Assembly (NCBI GenBank): GCA_001936135.1
Contig: CP012816.1
Span: forward strand, 4,027,501 to 4,091,500
Reading direction: 5' to 3'
Length of the DNA stretch: 64,000 nucleotides
From: Saccharomycopsis fibuligera x Saccharomycopsis cf. fibuligera
Taxonomy: Eukaryota > Ascomycota > Saccharomycetes > Ascoideales > Saccharomycopsidaceae
The position numbers and the translations under genes were made by a program. The first letter of the stretch is position 1. Each line of letters begins with the position of its first letter. Shown here one piece after another: positions 19,934 to 29,056 of the stretch. The notes under the pieces were generated by a model. The model searched no databases, was not told the DNA's origin, and worked only from the letters and a program-made list of their open reading frames with translations.

Positions 19934-20029
19934 GGTCCCTTGGCCCAGTTGGTTAAGGCGTGGTGCTAATATACAGCCTTTACGGGCAATGTTACGCCAA
20001 GATCAGCAGTTCGATCCTGCTAGGGACCA
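19934..20029 (+). tRNA. tRNA-Ile(AAU) with 22-nt intron
   Basis: Full cloverleaf: acceptor GGTCCCT / AGGGACC, D arm GCCC AGTTGGTTAA GGC, anticodon stem TGGTG / CGCCA (one G-U), loop CTAATA-A with anticodon AAT (19968-19970), T arm AGCAG TTCGATC CTGCT, discriminator A. Mature length 74. The intron (19972-19993) sits at the canonical place, one base 3' of the anticodon. A T7 run follows at once (Pol III terminator). Identical to the copy at 26736. The mature sequence is very close to S. cerevisiae tRNA-Ile(AAU), which lacks an intron. Confidence 0.95.
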
Positions 20030-21728
20030 TTTTTTTACACATATTTTTATTATATACAAATAATGGTAATGGAATTTTCATTTATATGAATTTTCCAGTA
20101 TAATGAATTATACTGTGATACGCTACATATCCAAGGTTATAAGATTCTATTTCCTATCATTTATATGTAGTTAATAAATCGATCTCGTGCGTAAAAAAAA
20201 ATTGATTCTCGGCAAGTAATTATCACAAACAGGCTTGAACATTAACTCTCACACTGCAAAGCAATATGTTCCAGCTAAAAAGTGTTGTAGCACCGGTAAT
20301 ATGAGAACAGTAATTGTGTATTAGTTATATGCAACTAAATAGAAGCCGCAATCACTCCTGGTTCTGCAGCCAACTTCAGTCAGTGTCGTAAGTGAATATT
20401 TTAAACATCCTAAAAGAAAGGCTGATGGTAAGTATTAAAAAAGAAAAGCAAACCGTATGATAGAATAGAAGAAAAAATATCACAGGGTCTAAAAAGAGAA
20501 TTGGATGGGCTTATTATAGACATATGTTATAGGTGTCAATTGTTATGTTTTGAGCTGAAAAAGATTTAACGTCGCAATGTATTGAGTTTCAAGTATGTAT
20601 TAAAAACAATTTTCTGATTTTTTGTATAAAATGTATAAACGAGATTCTTCTTATCCTATTCAATTTTGAAGAACATTAATAAAAAGCCCAACCCAGTTGC
20701 TTTAAATAATGCACAATGATTTATATATATATACATATTTGATAAAAGCACCGAAAAAAAAGCGAAACAAATTCTTTGAAAATTTTTGGTTACTTAATAA
20801 ACCCGAATTAATTGAGGGTTGGGTATGCTAAAATCAAAGAAGGGGGCAGAGGGTATCTCACAACTTTGCGTGGTATACCAACAAAATCATTTTTATGGTT
20901 CATAGACAAGGTTTAACAAAAATCAATTTAAATAATTTCATTATCATAGGGCGACTTATTATTTATGCTATTAACAAGAGATTATCAAGTTAGATTTCTG
21001 TCGGCTCAAGTTTTTGATGTTTGCCAATGTATCTACATATTTTTCTGGCAGTTTTTTTTTTTTTTTTTTTTTTTTTACTTAATGCGTTTTAAAAATGATG
21101 AAAGGCTATATGTATTCGTCGATGCTCATACCGCATCATTGATGGTTAATAGAGAGGATTTTGAGTGCAGTAAACAAGTGCATCAGCCTATTGTACTCGG
21201 CAGAAATATATAGACTGAACTTTGAAAAGTTATCTACAAAATAGATGGCTTTATTGTCGGAGTCAAAAATAGATCTAGGCCAAATTTCACTAGAAGTTAT
21301 TACGTTATTGAATCAAGCGTGCGATTATGCCTTTAAAAACAATATGCTACTCGGGACCGCTCGATCTTTGTAGCCAACGCAATGACGATTTTTGGTGTTT
21401 AATTCTTTGTTGGTCGTGTCTAAGGTGTAGAAGTCAGCTAAATATGTACAAAGAGCGCATAACAAGTTGAATAGTGTAATGTCGTTATTCCAGCTGTCGT
21501 GTTAGGTGCTGCTTACCATCCCAGAACCATTTAAGCGTTAATGTAACTGATACCTGGAATAGCGCGTGACTGGTTTTGCAGAAAATTTTTGAGCCGTGAT
21601 TTCCCCAGTGGTAGAGTGTGAATATAACAGTGATAAATAGTAAATATAACAGTGATAAGTAATAATTATAACAGCTATAATATTTACACTCTAATAGTCC
21701 CCAAACACAGCCATTAATTGTCACCCAA
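20030..21728. other. AT-rich gene-poor stretch upstream of AIM29
   Basis: About 1.7 kb without a convincing gene. It contains a 25-base T tract (21052-21076) inside a weak 82-codon frame (20965-21213), and a small duplicated ATATAACAGTGATAA motif at about 21624-21658. The final 200 bases would be the AIM29 promoter. Confidence 0.45.
21052..21076. repeat. poly(T) tract, 25 bases
   Basis: Uninterrupted T run in the gene-poor stretch. Confidence 0.9.
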
Positions 21729-22262
21729 ATGTCCGCTGTTAACGAGTTCGACCTCAACGAGCCTTTGACCTCCATCACACGCCCTTGTACGTATTCCGTT
21801 TCTTAGCATACTATACTGTCTTCAGAGACCTGCTCATCACACTGTCTCCTCTCCAAGCAGTACACTTTTACTAATTTATCGCCAGCCACTAGAGCAATCA
21901 TCACTATCAGAATCATTAAATCATTCCCATATAGAAATGTCAAGAACTACGTGATACATGACATTGACCTCACAACAACCACGGTTGCCCAACTCAAGCA
22001 GAAAGTTATCGATCATATCAATACCACCGGTGGCTTCAGACCATATCGGAATGTCAAGTATGACACATTGAAAATTTACACTAAAGCGCATGGCTCTAAA
22101 ACTATGAACTTGATCATCAATATGGAAAATGACGAGGACACTATCCTCGTAGACCAAGATAAAACCTTGAGTGCTTATGGTGTTGAAAATGAAACTGAGT
22201 TGTCGCTTTTCAATCTTGACGATTACTTGACTTTCAAACAGAATCCTGAAGAAAAGTGGTAA
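21729..22262 (+). CDS. AIM29: UPF0538-family protein Aim29, one 5' intron
   Basis: Spliced: exon 1 is 21729-21786, intron 21787-21885 (99 nt, donor GTACGT, branch TACTAAT, acceptor GCCAG), exon 2 is 21886-22262; 144 aa. Exon 2 without the intron lacks an ATG, and splicing supplies MSAVNEFDL. The body matches yeast Aim29 and human C2orf76: IIKSFPYRNVKNYV, FRPYRNVKYDTLKIYTKAHG, GVENETELSLFN and the terminal PEEKW. AIM29 mutants show altered mitochondrial inheritance in S. cerevisiae; the biochemical role is unknown. A long trinucleotide repeat begins 38 bases after the stop. Confidence 0.93.
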
Positions 22263-22299
22263 GGCAATCACTGGTTAACTGTAATATAAGTAACATAAT

Positions 22300-22300
<1 letters not shown>

Positions 22301-22357
<57 letters not shown>

Positions 22358-22367
22358 GCTGCTGCTG

Positions 22368-22405
<38 letters not shown>

Positions 22406-22408
22406 ACT
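22301..22408. repeat. compound trinucleotide microsatellite (ACT)19(GCT)4(ACT)(GCT)11(ACT)
   Basis: 108 bases of perfect triplets in the 290-base interval between the convergent AIM29 and SLD7 stops, so in the 3' UTR of one or both. It is open in several frames, and the short frames seen there are repeat artefacts. Confidence 0.95.
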
Positions 22409-22553
22409 ATCGCTATTATTAGATCTCCATTCACGAATACATAACGAACCAACCAAGCCAGTTTTGAATTATGCAATAATGCTATAATATAACATGAATT
22501 TTGTAAACGATGCTGTACAGTTATATGAACATTTGTGTTAAAAGCAGCCCTTT

Positions 22554-23701
22554 TCACTGTTTGATCCCTGTATTCTGATCATCAGATGATAAATACAAGT
22601 TCAATAGTGTGTCAACCCCATCCTGTAAAACATCGATAGGTGGAAGTGTTTGCTGTTTAAGATAATTTCTAAAGGCAAATTCAACCGACTTAAAAGTATG
22701 ATAGTATAACTCTTTGTATTCTGTGCTTGTCTTGGTGATCCCTCGAAGCCGGAGCCCCGAAAGAACTAACCTCTGTATTGTGAGTTTATTTGCTTTGGCC
22801 TTTTGAATAATAAAATCAGTACTGCTGCTGCTGCTGCTGCTGCTGCTAGTAGTAGTACTAACCTTAGTGCTCTTTTTATTATTTGCAGCTGCTGCCGCAG
22901 CATTCCGAAGAAGCGCGCTATAATCATTATTAGAATCTGTTTCCTTTTTCTTTAGTACTTGATTAATAATATTGTGCTTTTTATTCACCACATTCGCCTC
23001 AGTACTAGTGTCCCCCGTAGAAATATCAGCAGTCCTCACTCCATATTTGTGCAAATATTTGGCACGATCGTGATCCAATGTTGGGATGGCTTTATGCTCT
23101 GCCAACAGCATTGAATCTTTGATCATAATCTCATGTAAGCGGTTCATCTGTAACGGGACCGCACAGAGCAGAACCTGCTGCTCTTGCAGTTGATGGAAAT
23201 ACATAAACAAGCAAAGCCGTGACTTTCCTTCATTGTTATTTTTGTCTTCGCTGACAACTTCGGCTAATAACGATACTGAGCCCAAACCATACTTAAAGGT
23301 GCTATTGTCAAGTAACTTCTTGAAAAATATTTGCGACTCCGCATTAGTAGTGAATATTCTATATGGCGATGTGATAGCGGAAGTCAAGGGTGAAGCGGTC
23401 TGTTCAGACGAGCCAGCACCGAGATTATAGCTCGTGAATAACTCTAGTGGGGTGAGGAACGTATTGACTAAGCACAAAAGTTGAAGTTTTGAAGAACCGG
23501 CAACAACCACACTATGCGCGGTGCCTTGTAGTTTGGTATCCAGCCATATTTGGATATCTAGTGCTGTTAGTATATACTATTTCGATGACTCTGGAAGAAT
23601 GAGAATACTCAGTAATCCCGGTTATACGCACCTTGAAAGGAGCTTGCGGTAAACGCCGGAGGTGCCTCCAAGCCTAGAGAGCAAAGTATTCTAAGGCCCA
23701 T
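22554..23701 (-). CDS. SLD7: replication-initiation factor Sld7, one 5' intron
   Basis: Spliced: exon 1 is 23701-23632, intron 23631-23558 (74 nt, donor GTGCGT, branch TACTAAC, acceptor CACTAG), exon 2 is 23557-22554; 357 aa. The join creates SSFQDIQIWLDTKLQG, parallel to the IRDIQLWS of S. cerevisiae Sld7. The C-terminal domain (about 285-345) with LVLSGLRLRGI...YKELYYHTFKSVEFAFR is the diagnostic Sld3-binding part. Sld7 binds Sld3 and helps load Cdc45 at origins. The middle is a disordered linker with poly-Ala and poly-Ser (AGC codons). It is about 100 aa longer than the S. cerevisiae protein because of that linker. Confidence 0.92.
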
Positions 23702-24324
23702 TGCAGAAGTTGTCTTGGTTTACCAGTAGCTGCTCTAGTGCATCAGTGTCGCTTACTGTCAGTTATGTTGAGCTGATGCGAAAACAATTTTTGTTTGGCG
23801 CGGAGTCACCTGCGCCGTGGCGATGGCACGAAGAGCGGGCGCCTAAGCCTGTGGAGCAGGACAATGAGCACCAACTAGAGAACTACATATATACTAATTG
23901 CTGTTTCTGTTGTTGGGAAATGTTAAAATGCTTTGCAGATTGACTAGTAAACTCAGTTCAAGGGGATACTTGTCAGAGTCTGGTGCCGTTGCCAGATAAA
24001 TACGCTCATCCTCTACCAGAAGCACACTGAATACTTTCAACTGAACTGATAACACGGGGAAAAGCAAGACAGGAAAAAACAACAAATCCGCCAGCTAACA
24101 AATTAATTAACATCATCCACGCTTCTTCCTATAAAGCTATCAGCGGCCTATAGGTTTATATATCACTAGCTTAGCCAGCTGCTTCCTTTGCTGGAATCCA
24201 CTTGTGCTGCATTATACTTTTTCAGAAGAGCATAGTATATTATTCTCACTTGTTTTTTAGCACACTCCCTCACACTACCTCGTCTTCTGTAACCAGGCAT
24301 TAAGCTATCAAAAAAAAACAAGCA
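23702..24324. other. divergent promoter region SLD7 / CKA2
   Basis: 623 bases with no gene supported. The frame at 23701-23943 is antisense-derived. A GC-richer patch lies at 23780-23860. Confidence 0.45.
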
Positions 24325-25389
24325 ATGAACACAATCTCCCTGGGGGACGATATCTACTCAGTGGCCAGGGTCTATCCCGAGGCCAGCTCAAAGAGACCCA
24401 AAGAATATTGGGATTACGGTATGTGAATAGTCTGCGCCTACTTTTGCAAAATCACACTTACTAACATCCGCCTAGCTAACCATGTTGTTAAATGGGGCAG
24501 CGTTTCCAACTACGAAATCATCCGCAAAATAGGCCGTGGTAAATATTCCGAAGTCTTTATTGGCACCAACACCATCAATCAAAGCCTTTGCGTGATTAAA
24601 GTTCTCAAGCCAGTCAAAGTTAAGAAAATTTACCGTGAGATTAAAACGTTACAAAACTTGACTGGTGGACCCAACATCATCGCCCTATACGATGTTGTCC
24701 ACGATCCCAAATTGAAAGTACCAGCTCTTGTCTTCGAATATGTGAAAAACGTTGAATTTCGCCAATTGTATCCTACTTTCACCATTTCAGATATTCAATA
24801 CTATTTCACTCAGCTCCTTATTGCCCTCGACTATTGCCATTCCATGGGCATCATCCATCGTGACGTCAAGCCGCAAAACGTGATGATCGATCCAGTACAG
24901 CGTAAATTGAAACTTATTGACTGGGGACTTGCTGAATTCTATCACCCAGGTATCAACTTGAATGTCAGAGTTGCTTCTCGGTATCATAAAGGTCCTGAAT
25001 TGCTTGTGAATCTTCAGCAGTACGACTATTCTTTGGACTTGTGGTCCGTTGGTGCAATGTTTGCCGCTATTATTTTCAAGAAGGAACATTTTTTCATTGG
25101 TACCAGTAATGTAGACCAGCTTGTGGTTATTACCAAAGTGCTTGGTTCGGAAAATTTGTTCAAGTATTTGAATAAATACAATTTGCCTTTACCTAAAGAA
25201 TACGATGGCTTGATTGGAGACTTTCCTAGAAAACCGTGGGTTGATTTCGTACACCACAATAACAAGAAGCATGCTACTTCAGAAGCCATTGATTTGATTG
25301 ACAGGTTGTTGAGATACGACCATCAGGAGCGGTTAACCGCTAAAGAGGCAATGGAACATCCATTTTTCCATGGAGCACCAAAAAAATAG
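24325..25389 (+). CDS. CKA2: casein kinase 2 catalytic alpha' subunit, one 5' intron
   Basis: Spliced: exon 1 is 24325-24418, intron 24419-24475 (57 nt, donor GTATGT, branch TACTAAC, acceptor CCTAG), exon 2 is 24476-25389; 335 aa. The joined N-terminus reads [28 protein letters not shown]. Kinase motifs: GRGKYSEVF glycine loop, [14 protein letters not shown] with the VAIK-type Lys and basic patch, [12 protein letters not shown] catalytic loop, and the CK2-specific DWGLAEFY in place of DFG. It ends [16 protein letters not shown]. It lacks the Cka1-type insert after the REIK helix, so CKA2 is the better name. CK2 is a constitutive Ser/Thr kinase with acidic preference. Confidence 0.95.
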
Positions 25390-26308
25390 AATGGATTGTT
25401 AGTGTATCTCAAAAGTTTGTATCTTGTTTCGTTCTTTCTTTTTTCATGAAATCAATCTATTGAACCTTTGGCGTACTTAATGACACAATTATTGAAATCC
25501 TTATGTATCCTTATTTTTACATATTTATTTCAGTTTATAAAATTTTAGTTTGATTTTTTGTGGTTACTTTTCATTTCTTTCAGTCGCTGTGGAGGTTCTT
25601 ACTGTTTTTCAATCTCATTATTTTGTTTGTTCATCTATTTTTTTCTATTTTTTTTGTTTCTGTTACATCTCTTTAGATTACTTATCATATTTGCTATGTC
25701 TCTACGATCTTTTATTTGTTGTGTATACTAGTTTCAAATTACCTTTATTTTTCCTCTTCATAGTGATTCAAAAATGCATTTTAATGAGACTAGAAGCTGT
25801 AAATCAAGTGCCTGTGACTCTTGGGCTTGCGAAAATTAATGCTGTGAAAGAGATGCGTCGTAGTATTGCAATTGTAAATAAGCACCAATTTGTCATTACC
25901 TTTACTGTTGAAACAAATTATGCCTTGTCTGCTCAATATTCTGTGTATAATAAAAGTACGTATTAGTATTTTTTCGGCAACATTCTGATATTTTTGAACT
26001 TTTTCTTTCAAATTTTTGCACAGCAGAAATCTCGAGGTTCTAGAAGTGTGAACCTGAATAAGTCATAGCTAGTTATACTTCAAAAATTGCAAGATTCTAA
26101 GATTTTTAAATATGACAAATCATAATTTGGTTCAACTAGTTTACTACGTAACTCAGTCTACAGTAAACCTTTACCATTAGAGGAAGGATTAACTGTACCA
26201 GTTCTGCCCAGAAGTATCAACCCTTTAACTGTATTTAGTGAGTCTTGTACTCTAAGCAAAGGGTCTTTTCCTTTGGTAGATATATGTCCTAACACACATG
26301 CACGTTCA
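25390..26308. other. CKA2 3' flank and old repeat debris
   Basis: Strongly T-rich on the coding strand for about 370 bases after CKA2. A 138-codon frame (25550-25966) is made mostly of this biased sequence and is not convincing. The 26130-26170 portion carries the inverted partner of the short repeat at 18150-18192. Confidence 0.45.
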
Positions 26309-26336
26309 TGTTACGACGGCATAAAGAACAAATTTT

Positions 26337-26620
26337 TGACAAACATTGAGTTCTGAACCAAAATATCGAGATACAGATAGTTAATATTTCTTACATAATA
26401 TTTCCTAGAATCTATTCTGGCTTACAATATGCATATTTACTACTATTTATAGCTCAACGCTAATATGTGTTGTATTCAGTCTGATTATCATTTATACACT
26501 GTTCGACCCAACCTTGTTATATATTTATCACTACTTAGTTATATTAGAAATACAAGGTTTTCAAATTCAATAACTATGAACCCTGAGATATCAGCATTCC
26601 GTAAAGTTCAATTGTTAACA
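26337..26620 (-). mobile_element. solo-LTR fossil, minus orientation, beside tRNA-Ile
   Basis: About 284 bases. On the minus strand it begins TGTTAACAATTG and ends near CAATGTTTGTCA (TG...CA ends); the outer end could extend to about 26309. Closely related to the plus copies at 19.2-19.7 kb, and about 115 bases upstream of the tRNA-Ile gene, as expected for a Pol III-targeted LTR retrotransposon. No target-site duplication recognised. Confidence 0.7.
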
Positions 26621-26735
26621 TATAGGGGAAACTTGAACAAATGAAAACTCCGCCAGTACAACGGTTGTGAACCCAGACAAATCATGAATACGGAAATAAT
26701 AAAGAAATATATTCAGGAAAAGAAAAAGAAAAAGT

Positions 26736-26831
26736 GGTCCCTTGGCCCAGTTGGTTAAGGCGTGGTGCTAATATACAGCCTTTACGGGCAATGTTACGCC
26801 AAGATCAGCAGTTCGATCCTGCTAGGGACCA
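26736..26831 (+). tRNA. tRNA-Ile(AAU) with 22-nt intron, second identical copy
   Basis: Identical over 96 bases, including the intron (26774-26795), to the gene at 19934-20029. Same cloverleaf and anticodon AAT, followed by a T7 terminator after AA. Flanks beyond about 15 bases differ, so this is an independent locus rather than a recent long segmental duplication. Confidence 0.95.
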
Positions 26832-27422
26832 ATTTTTTTACGTATATTTTTGGGCTTCTGTAAGCGCATCTTTTCATCACCAGAATGTTACATTTTATGA
26901 TGCCCCATTACCTTATTCCAATTTCGTGCGAGCTGAAGATTACAAAGCATATTTTGCATTTATATACTCACTTAATAAAATCACATTGGGTGTGCTTGGT
27001 TTATGGTAAAATCAGTATCTCCTGTTTGAGACTGATGGATTTGAAAATATATATAGAATGTTTTTGCTATCTTATGCTCCTGATTACCATACCTGTTGGC
27101 CTTTGTCGTTTTTTAGGTCTCTGAACTAGTGTAGCGATGTTTTAATAGCAGTTATTATACCAGTGGTTACTCAACTGAAATGACGACTAGTAATAATGAC
27201 TTGTACCACAAGCATGTGTCTGAGGTATAATATATCCGTTGCAGCAAAATCTTCTTCACGATTGAAAGATTTGAGTAATGTGATCTAGAAGCTTTGTAGA
27301 ATGAGTCAAAACTATTGGCTGTACTGCTGGTTACTCAGAAGAAAACAGTTAAATAAGCATTATAAAAAACATGAGATAGAAACGCTATAAACTTCAAGCA
27401 TTTGGTTTATGCTAATCTAACT
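26832..27422. other. intergenic stretch downstream of tRNA-Ile
   Basis: About 590 bases of AT-rich sequence up to the PLP2 stop. No gene or repeat recognised. Confidence 0.4.
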
Positions 27423-28169
27423 TTAATCAAAAAAATCGTCATCATCATCAGCATCGTTCAAATTTGAGCCTCTGATTGATTTCTTGACAAACCGTAGTCT
27501 ATGGGCTTCTTTCAAATCTTCATCTTGTTGGTTGATAGTCAATCTTTCGTCACTGTCTTTGACTGCCTCAATATCCACGAGAACTTTTTCTAAATCAGCC
27601 AATGTTGTAGCATTACCTCCTAGTTGGGTTAGCGTGATGTATTGTTTTAACACGTCGCCCTTATGGTAGATTAATAGCGTCGGACAGTTTGATTCAGGAT
27701 AGTTTGGAATTGCTCTTGATCCTGGTATCTCCACAAATTTGAACTCTCGGAATTTTTGCGCAAGCTGGATAAACAATTCGGACAATAATCTGGACTGCAA
27801 TTTTGAGTGCAAGCTCAAATGCACAAAGACATGGGTTTCTTCACTGGCATCCGTTATTTCAGTCTGGTACTCTGGCTTGGATATCGGATACACAGATCCG
27901 AATTTGGACTTTTCCGTAAGCTTTTTCATCTCAGCATACCTTTTCATCTTGTATTCGTTCAAGAAGTCTTCATCTTCCTCGTCCTCAAGATCCTCCAATT
28001 CGTCAATATTCTTGTTCTCGAGTCTATTGTCATGGGCTTTTTGTACAGCTTCATTTAGAGCTTCTTCCAATTGCTGGGATGGGGACGGTGGTCTTTCGGG
28101 TATGACACCCTTTTCCCTGAGGATATCGTTCCATTCTGTGTCTTCATTTGGGTCTACTTGGACTTCCAT
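27423..28169 (-). CDS. PLP2: phosducin-like protein Plp2
   Basis: 248 aa. Conserved N-terminal block VQVDPNEDTEWNDILREKGV-IPERPPSPSQ, the Leu/Glu-rich helix, then the DEDFLNEYKMKR segment. The thioredoxin-like domain (about 100-205) has HVFVHLSLHSKLQSRLLS, FREFKFVEIPGSRAIPNYPE and SNCPTLLIYHKGDV. An acidic DDDDDFFD tail ends it. Plp2 is an essential co-chaperone of the CCT/TRiC chaperonin in actin and tubulin folding. Slightly shorter than the S. cerevisiae protein (286 aa), because an acidic linker is missing. Confidence 0.96.
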   Translation of the reverse strand: MEVQVDPNEDTEWNDILREKGVIPERPPSPSQQLEEALNEAVQKAHDNRLENKNIDELEDLEDEEDEDFLNEYKMKRYAEMKKLTEKSKFGSVYPISKPEYQTEITDASEETHVFVHLSLHSKLQSRLLSELFIQLAQKFREFKFVEIPGSRAIPNYPESNCPTLLIYHKGDVLKQYITLTQLGGNATTLADLEKVLVDIEAVKDSDERLTINQQDEDLKEAHRLRFVKKSIRGSNLNDADDDDDFFD

Positions 28170-29056
28170 CTTTTGATGGTACTGCTATTGTGTGTTGTTT
28201 CTTAATATGATGCTAGTAATGCCAATTTGCAGCCTGTCGTTGCTCTCATCGTTGGTCTCGCTACTGCGCTATATGTGCCGACAGTGAAAATTTCGTAGCC
28301 GCTGGTGCTGTCTCAATCAGGACGGGTTATTCCTAGTTGTAGCGGGCTGCTCACAGCTGCACGAACGAGCTTTCGTTTGCATGGTTATCTTCCATGCTCT
28401 TCATCATCAGCGCTAGAGGCTGCTTCCCTCATCTCCTCTCTTTCCTGCTTCTTCTTCTTCTGCTGTCTCCTTCACCAGCACCAAAGCCCTCATAATGGTA
28501 GCGTTAGTGATAAAATAACTATTGGCGCTTTTCATTTTTTTCAACAAAATCTATAATAAACTCAAAACCGCACAATGGCGTTTGCTCGCGGTCCACCTTC
28601 TGGCGGAAGGCGGTTGAAAATAAATCCCAAATCTCATGCCACTGAATTATAAGGGAAAGTCCAAGCCGGCACTATAACAGGGATACCAGCATATGTCATT
28701 ACAATTATTGGAAAAAAGTACATGCATGGTTTTCTACCAGATATGCAAAAAATAAAAAAACAAACTTTGCATAATAAAAGATATTATAGTATAAAAAGAC
28801 ATATAGTACAACGGGATAAATAAGGAGCGCAAAACACAAAAAGAAAAATTCAACAATGCTGTGAAATTAAACATGCAAACACACAATTATGCTCTGAGCT
28901 TGAAAGCTTGATAGAAAAAAAAAAAAAGTAGTGGATAAACTAAAGGCTCGAAAGCCAAAAAAAAAGATGCAATTTGGTATTAATGAATGAAAACAATTGA
29001 TGCAAGTCTAAATTGTGTGATAAAAAATAAAATAAAAAACAAAAACAGAAAAGTAC
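28170..29056. other. intergenic region with small unresolved coding-like patches
   Basis: 887 bases between two minus-strand genes. It contains the PLP2 promoter. Two short patches look coding-like: a 25-codon plus frame from an ATG at 28574 (MAFARGPPSGGRRLKINPKS), and a minus-strand charged patch (QQKKKKQEREEMREAASS) at about 28395-28480. Neither could be built into a gene by eye. Confidence 0.3.

Noticed and set aside
20965-21213. 82-codon frame in the repeat island
   Set aside because: Contains a poly-Phe from the 25-base T tract; no supporting features.
21590-21640. tRNA-like CCAGTGGTAGAGTG word
   Set aside because: Resembles a D-arm/B-box start, but there is no T arm or acceptor stem within range.
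22234-22557. frames across the ACT/GCT repeat on both strands
   Set aside because: Triplet repeats lack stops in most frames; artefacts of the microsatellite.
25550-25966. 138-codon frame after CKA2
   Set aside because: Made of T-rich 3' flank (Phe/Leu/Tyr runs); no protein-like features.
28305-28556. 83-codon plus-strand frame upstream of PLP2
   Set aside because: Ser/Phe-rich shadow of the charged minus-strand patch; no features.
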